Shown here one piece after another: positions 58,401 through 64,000 of a DNA stretch of 64,000 bases. This DNA comes from Mangifera indica (taxonomy: Eukaryota; Streptophyta; Magnoliopsida; Sapindales; Anacardiaceae). The notes beneath the pieces are model-generated. The model worked only from the letters and a program-made list of their open reading frames with translations. It had not been told where the DNA came from and searched no databases. Each line of letters begins with the position of its first letter. Position 1 is the first letter of the stretch. The stretch covers positions 8,217,228 through 8,281,227 of the forward strand of contig NC_058145.1 in assembly GCF_011075055.1 (NCBI RefSeq), in the 5' to 3' direction. The position numbers and the translations under genes were made by a program.

Positions 58401-60014
58401 GAATAAGTTTCCTAGTAGTTTATTCCGTCATTGATATACAAATTAAATAGTTATATCAAGCCATATACCTAATTTATAGTTATTGATGGACTAGGAGGTA
58501 TTTGGACTCCATTTGATCTTCTCTAGATCCATAATAGTCATTAGGGCTGAATTAGAGTAATTATTAGCTAATCCTCAAATCTTACCACTAGATAAAGTGA
58601 TTGAATCTGTATACCATCTATCTTTTTATTTAATATAGTTTTCAAGGATAATAAAACAATAAATTAAAAGTTTTAAGAAGTATGGAACCATGATTGTTCT
58701 TCCTCTAATTCTTCTTTTATATCCTTCTTCTATCTTCGTTTCTTATTCTTCTCCTTCAAGTTCATCTTATTGACATTCTGCCACATCTACTGTTTCAAGT
58801 TAGAGAATCTGATTCTTTGCAAACAATATCTCATTGAACGAATCCTTCATCAAACACAAACTACAAACAAAATCCATAATTTATCTGCTTCCTCTTAATA
58901 ACTACCGAATCCTCATAACAAACCCACAAACATTGTTCTTACTCATTGAAACTTGAAATGAAAGCCTTTTTCCTCACTGCCAACTAATCTCTCCATTTAT
59001 TATCACTTATTTCTTTCAAATAAACTACTTATTGTTTCATCCCCCATGAGATCAATGAAATATGAAATGCATCCACTTCCCCACCATACCTACACCCCCC
59101 ATACCCCTACCCCATTATATCAAAAACCAGTAAAAGTATCAAACACCTCCCTATAAAATTTTCAAAAAATCCCTGATAAGGGGTGGTATGACTTAATTTT
59201 TTGTTACCTAGAAGAGGAAAGATTGAGAGGACAGATGGCACAAACAAGGGAAGAAGGACCACTAAACACGTGAAAATAAAAGGCAAGTAGTTAAAAATGA
59301 GAGAATATAAAGGAAGCAGTACCGAGGGCGGGGGCAAGAAATATCAGTGAAATATTGGCGATTGGGTTTTGGGGCAATTTTTGGCTAGAAGGGAGGTTTC
59401 CGACTCGAATTGCCAAAATTATCCATCTGTAGATTTTTTTGGTAGGGAGAAATTTGATTATAGTAGTGTCTAAATTGCTATCATGCTATAAATAAATCAA
59501 ATATTTATTCATCATTTCCTCTGCTTTGTGTGCATTTAATTGTGGGTGGATTGTGTTATTATTGTGTATGATTGAGAATTGCAAATAATTTTTGACAAAT
59601 TTGTATTAGCACAGTTACGATCTTTGAAAGTGGGAAGGATTGATTTAGCTAAGGATGAGATCAAGGAGAGTATACTTGTTTGGCAATTCACAAAAGAAGA
59701 AATTCAAATCTTTGACTATATTGGTAAAATGCGAGGACGGATTGGATGATGGCAACATCTTGATCAAAAGTAGGGTTTCGAGAAAGAATGATGTAGATAA
59801 GGATCCCTCTCTTACGAATGGAGAATCTTCAGCTGAGAACTAATGTGTTGGAAGCTTGATGATGGCCCAAAATGGTAAATCATAAGATTTTAATGACATC
59901 CCAAACTCAATTTTAGTCCAAAATATGGAACATAATTGTCCATCTCATGTGTTTACTTAAAATATTCATACTATAATACAAAGACATTTCTTTTTTCAAT
60001 TTATATTAGAAACT
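55491..60014. other. Intergenic region, no gene recognised
   Basis: The first few hundred bases should hold the FRS3-like 3' UTR. GC-richer patches at 57385-57530 and 57690-57830 have unusual composition but no frame or family I can name. The small frame at 59655-59843 is charged and unrecognised. Around 59200-59400 the minus strand looks leader-like, with CT-rich sequence and a CTAG^GTAACA donor, but no coding exon was found to go with it. Confidence 0.45.
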
Positions 60015-60419
60015 TGTTAAGGACACTTGCAAATCCGTGGCCTTGACCTTGTCCCGGTGCCTTGACTATGCGTTTATGACCTATATTGGAAAGCTGAAGA
60101 AAAACATATAGCAATGTTTGCTAATAAGCAGTAAGAAATAATTAAGTGATGGTGAAGCCTACTTTATTCAATATCTTGCAACCATTAAATAGACTTGCAA
60201 ACCAACAGCCCAATGAGAGAAAATTAAAAACCCACACCTGGGAATCATGGTTGGCCTAGTCTAAAGGAAAAAGATAATTTGAATGAAAACTAACTAAATA
60301 AAATAATAACTGAATGAGACCAAGTCTTTAGCCTAAATATCAAGAAAGTGATACCAAGTCTTCAGTGATAAATTCTAAGAGCAAAATACTACGTCCTCAT
60401 GCATGCAGTCCACGTATGA
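60015..60419 (-). repeat. 3' LTR of gypsy 2 (about 405 bp)
   Basis: The outer boundary TGTTAAGGACAC at 60015 gives a minus-strand end CCTTAACA. The inner boundary is placed next to the poly-C run, so the first bases of the LTR are uncertain. A minus-strand segment with TTGAATAAAGTAGGC near 60165 may be the polyadenylation signal region. Confidence 0.65.
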
Positions 60420-60422
60420 GAT

Positions 60423-60443
60423 CCCCCCCCCCCCCCCCCCCCC
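60423..60443 (-). repeat. Poly-G tract (plus-strand C run) at the gypsy 2 purine-tract position
   Basis: An uninterrupted run of about 21 C on the plus strand. On the minus strand it follows the chromodomain-type end and precedes the LTR, where gypsy elements have their Gly-codon and purine-tract GGGGG segment. It appears to be an expanded polypurine tract. Confidence 0.8.
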
Positions 60444-60444
60444 T

Positions 60445-61780
60445 TTTTAAGGAAGCCTTGTCCTCATGGCAATGGAAATGTGGGGTACTCGGGGTTGAAT
60501 TCCTGTCAAGAAATCCAACAAACTTCAGATGGATCGCAACCTTGCCACTGGATTACCAAACTTTGTTTCCTTCTGCTGCCTCGAGTAGCTAAAATTGCTT
60601 CTAGTTGTTTGGGATTGTTGGATAATTCAATGCCAACTTCAAGGAGATTAGGAGTGACTTTTGTTCTGGCACCTAAATGTTGTTTGAGTAAGGATACATT
60701 AAAGATGCAATGGATGTGACTAAGTAACAATAGCTCTAGCTCGTATAAAACTTTGCCAATTTTTCCGATTACCTTGAAAGGACCATAGAAGCAAGCAGCA
60801 AGCTTTTGTGAGGTGCGTAAAATTACCGAAGCTTGTCATTAAGGCTTTAGCTTTACATAAACAAAGTCCACAACTTGAAATTCTCAGTCCACATATCAAC
60901 AGTCGTAAACTTGTTTCATCTAGTTATGCACTTAATGAAGGTGATGTTAAAGCTCTTTAAGGATAACATCACGTTGAAAGAGTGAATCCTCTACTGCTTG
61001 TACTTTGGCAGTCCCTGGAGCATACAAAAGAATAGTAGGTGGAGGCCTTCCGTAGACTACTTCAAAGGGAGTAGTTTGGATCAAAGAATGTATGCTTGTA
61101 TTGTAACAATATTGTACTCATGCTACCCATTTTGTCCATTCTTTTGGTCTTTTACTCGTGAAGCAATGGAGATTCATCTCGATAATATGATTCACCACTT
61201 TGGTTTGCCCATCCGTTTGGAGGTGATAGGCAAAACTAAAGTTAAAATGAGTCCCTTACAATTTGAAGGGCTCACACCAAAATGCACTTGTAAAAATGGG
61301 GTCCCTATCACAGACAATTGACTAGGGCATGTCATGTAACTTGAAAATATTATCAAAGAATACTTGAGTGACGATTATGGTTGTATAAAGATAAGATATA
61401 TAAGTGAAATGTGTATACTTAGAGAGGCAGTCCACCACTACAATGAAAGTGGTTTTTCCTTTTGAAACTAGTAGACCATGAACCAAGTCCATGGAAATAT
61501 TTGTTCACGCTTGTGTAGGAATTGGGAGGGGTTGTAGAAGTACGATTGGTCCTTGTAAATTAGCTTTGTGCCTTGGGCAAACATCGCATTCTTTGATATA
61601 TTGTCGAATGGCATCTTTGATCCTTTTCCTATAAAAGACCTTTGGAAGACAAAGCAATGTCTTGAAGTAACCCTTATGGTTGCCGTTGTAAATTTCCCAT
61701 GAGATGAGAGGAATTTAAGGGGAGTCGCCAAGGAGATAAAGTCTCCTTTTAAAGAATAGTATTTCATCCTTCAATTCCCA
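60445..61780 (-). pseudogene. Gypsy 2 integrase and chromodomain-like end
   Basis: From about 61720 downward, pieces of the zinc-binding part (ECDVC-like CDVCPRHK region near 61580) and core (IVVVDCLS near 61440) are visible. QTDGQ-like and NHIIEMNLHCF lie near 61175-61215, and TPFEVVYGRPPPTILLYAPG near 61025-61080, with frameshifts between. The C-terminal part reads FNVSLLKQHLGA near 60690 and IQWQGCDPSEVCW near 60515, the pattern of a chromodomain tail (VKWKGLPPEEATWE). Chromodomains steer integration toward marked chromatin. Stops make this copy inactive. Confidence 0.75.
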
Positions 61781-61999
61781 AGGTCCCATAACTTCATTGT
61801 CTTGTACTAAATGGTAGAGACTTTGGAGTTCATGGTTGTTTTAATTCTCCTCTCAGATGGACTCTAGCCATTGGGGAATGGGAGATGAGAGCTAGAATTT
61901 GTGAACTTTTTCAAGATAAGGCATCGGTTGCTAAGTTGGTTATTCCTAGCTTATATTCAATGTTCAAATCATACTCAAAAAGCTAGATAAGCCATTTCT

Positions 62000-62900
62000 A
62001 TTGGGCCTCAGTTGATATCTTCTGTTCTCACAAATATTTGAGTCTGTGGTGATCAATTCTAACAATAAAGTGTCGTCCAAGGAGATAAGCACGCCTTTTT
62101 TGTACTGCCAAAATTAAAGTCATTAACTCCTTTTCATAAGTGGATAAGGTTGGAGCTAAAGTATGTAATGGATTGTTTGTTTGCATAAGGATTACACCAA
62201 TGCTCGTATCTGAGGCGTCACACTCTACAATGAAAGGAATGTTAAAATTTGGTAAGACAAGGACTAGGGCTTTAGTCATAGACTCCTAGAGTTGATGGAA
62301 GGTTTTTTCTGCGGCTTCGCTCCATTGAAATGCATTCTTTTTCAACATGCCAGTCAATGGTCGGGCAATGATGTTAAATTCTGCTATGAACTAATAGTAG
62401 CAACAGATTATGCCGAGAAATCCCTTTTAACTCTTTCATGTTTTTAGGTTTTGGCTAGCTTGTCATAGTCTCAATCTTGTCCGAATCTGCCATTGCCCCA
62501 TGAGCTCCAATCAAATGCTCCAAATAGTTAATTTGTTTTTTTAGTAAAATGACATTTTTCTTTCTTCACCACTAGCTAATTTTCTTTTAGAATTGATAAA
62601 ACAATTTAGGCATGATTCAGATGCTCCTTCTACCCCTGACTATATATCAAAATATTGTCCAAGAATACTAGAATAAATTTGTCAAAGTATCTTTGAAAAT
62701 TTGAATTAATAAGTGCTTGAAATGTCGAAAGGGAATTTGAGAGTCCAAAGGGCATTACCATGAATTCAAAGTGTCTATGGTGTGTTCGAAAGGTAGTTTT
62801 CGAAATGTCATCCTCATTCATTCGGATTTGGTGGTAAACAAATCGTAGATCAGGTTTAGTAAACTATTTGGCTCCATGCAGTTCATCTAAGAGTTCTTCA
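62000..62900 (-). pseudogene. Gypsy 2 reverse transcriptase and RNase H
   Basis: Reverse transcriptase pieces: TTFRTHHRHFEFMVMPFGLS (62730-62790) and the catalytic box ILVFLDNILIYSQG near 62640, where the second Asp of the DD pair is Asn. RNase H: VECDASDTSIGVILMQ near 62200, EKELMTLILAV near 62110 and VRIDHHRLKYL near 62040. The linker between them has stops and a frame change. Confidence 0.85.
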
Positions 62901-63226
62901 ATTGCCAATATAAAAAATTGGCCTTTTATTGTGACTTGGTTAAGAGTCTGATGGTCGACATAAAATCACCAAGATCCATCATGTTTTTTTACTAAAAGGA
63001 CAAGTGATGAAAAAAGGCTTCGACTTAGCCTAATAATCCCTTGCTCCAGCATGTTGGAAACTCATCACTCAATTTCGTGTTTTTGGAAATGCGGGTAGTG
63101 AAAAGGGTGAACACTTACTATACACTTCCGGGTTGAAGAGGTATGTGGTGGTCTTGTTTTCAGTGGGGTGACAAGCCTTTGGCAGCCTTGAAAACTTCAA
63201 GGAATTCTTGTTGAAGTTGTGCCCGT

Positions 63227-63880
63227 TCAATCGTCTCTAATTGTTCTTTTTGTGTTCTCACTTACTAGAGAAATTTGTAAAAGAATCCCACGACCACCAT
63301 GTTGTAGAAAAGCTTTTTTGAAGGCTTTTTCTTTGATTAATTGAGCTTCGAGAGTCCCAATTTCTTGCAAAGTCACCACACCTTTATCTATTTTAAATTT
63401 CATAGTCATACTTTTTAAGTCCCATAGGATAGGTCCCAATGTTTGAAGCCATTGGGCCCCTAAGATAGCATCACATCCTTCCAAAACCAAGAGCAAAAAG
63501 CCTACAGAAAATGAGCTATCATGGAGAATAAGGGGTACGTCAAAGCATATTCATTTACTATTTAATGTCTCGTGCAATAAGTTATGGGTAGATCTCGAGT
63601 CCACTAGCACTGTGATGCTCATTCTGGCAACCTTGGCTCGAATGCACATCATCTGCAATGTAGGGACACTAACAAGAGCGTAGAGTGAAATTTCAATAGT
63701 TTTTGTCTCTTCAGCAACTAATGCCACTACTAGATCTTCATCATCGTCGGTATCAACAACTTTATTTGGGTTTAACTCAATTAAGAAAAGTTTTTTATAG
63801 TTATGCTTTGGTGTGAATGGTTCGTTGCAATAGAAGCAAAGGCCACAATGACACCTCTCTTGTAGCGTTGCTAGAGTAAA
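63227..63880 (-). pseudogene. Gypsy 2 protease and gag zinc-knuckle remnant
   Basis: From about 63840 the minus strand reads CFYCNEPFTPKHNYK, a CCHC knuckle lacking the last Cys. An acidic linker follows, then ITVLVDSRSTHNLL near 63600, the protease active-site segment with Gly of D-S-G changed to Arg. The downstream piece 63496-63227 has the family's GCDAILGAQWLQTLGPILWD motif. Confidence 0.8.
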
Positions 63881-64000
63881 ACGTTGGATAGTCGTGGTTG
63901 GTGCAAATGGTGGTGTGTTTGGGTTATTTAGGAAGCGCCTCCAAGGAAAAACGTTGTCACGAGCCTAGTCATTAAAGCTCCTTTGCTGAGGTTGAAATTG

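Larger units (their letters stand above)
60015..64000 (-). mobile_element. Ty3/gypsy retrotransposon 2, 3' part, running off the window
   Basis: Order on the minus strand, from the window edge: zinc knuckle and protease (63880-63227), reverse transcriptase and RNase H (about 62900-62028), integrase (about 61780-60970), chromodomain-like end (60730-60445), poly-G tract and 3' LTR (60419-60015). The coding pieces fall in all three frames with many stops, so it is much more decayed than gypsy 1. It belongs to a related but distinct lineage. The 5' LTR and target duplication are outside the window. Confidence 0.9.

Noticed and set aside
59107..59337. Minus-strand hydrophobic 76-residue frame
   Set aside because: T/C-rich composition explains the hydrophobicity; no partner exon or family was found, though a leader exon remains possible.

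Overview
This is a stretch of nuclear DNA from a flowering plant, most likely a eudicot. The evidence is two multi-exon genes with GT-AG introns and plant-specific products, plus a dense set of plant transposable elements: hAT, Mutator-like (MULE), PIF/Harbinger-type MITEs, Ty1/copia, Ty3/gypsy, a TRIM and an L1-type LINE. The species cannot be fixed from the sequence. Nothing bacterial, viral or organellar was seen.

Only two host genes are convincing, both on the + strand. The first (3212-13689, three exons, 231 aa) encodes a small polytopic membrane protein with His-rich loops, resembling the UreH/NicO type of metal transporter. Its first intron is 9.1 kb because a Ty3/gypsy element (5106-11347, minus strand, CGCTG target duplication) sits in it. 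The second (46704-55490, five coding exons, 882 aa) encodes a FAR1-RELATED SEQUENCE 3-like transcription factor, itself a domesticated MULE transposase. It has a tandemly repeated C-terminal exon module and an unusual Cys-to-Trp change in the SWIM zinc finger. Its fourth intron holds a LINE 3' end.

Layout: 1-2138, hAT element tail abutting a MULE-end remnant; 3212-13689, membrane-protein gene with its retroelement-filled intron; 13690-24700, non-coding DNA with a MITE, a very young TRIM (18376-18961), a decayed copia tail, a TIR element and a TA/TG microsatellite; 24700-28794, a second hAT copy interrupted by an 834-bp non-autonomous MULE-like element with a perfect 9-bp duplication; 29890-32700, a third decayed hAT and a copia fragment on the minus strand; 33139-37871, a complete but dead copia element with a MITE in gag; 38422-45969, a large composite MULE; 46704-55490, the FRS3-like gene; 55491-60014, no gene recognised; 60015-64000, the 3' part of a second Ty3/gypsy element that runs off the window.

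The most interesting object is the composite MULE at 38.4-46.0 kb. Between diverged candidate terminal repeats it carries a tandem array with a ~147-bp period, a decayed MuDR-type transposase gene, a convergent multi-exon DUF1985-type gene (normally linked to Ulp1 proteases) and what looks like a captured exon of a RETICULATA-related (DUF3411) plastid-protein gene. It ends about 0.7 kb upstream of the FRS3-like start codon, so a MULE lies directly in front of a gene that descends from a MULE transposase.
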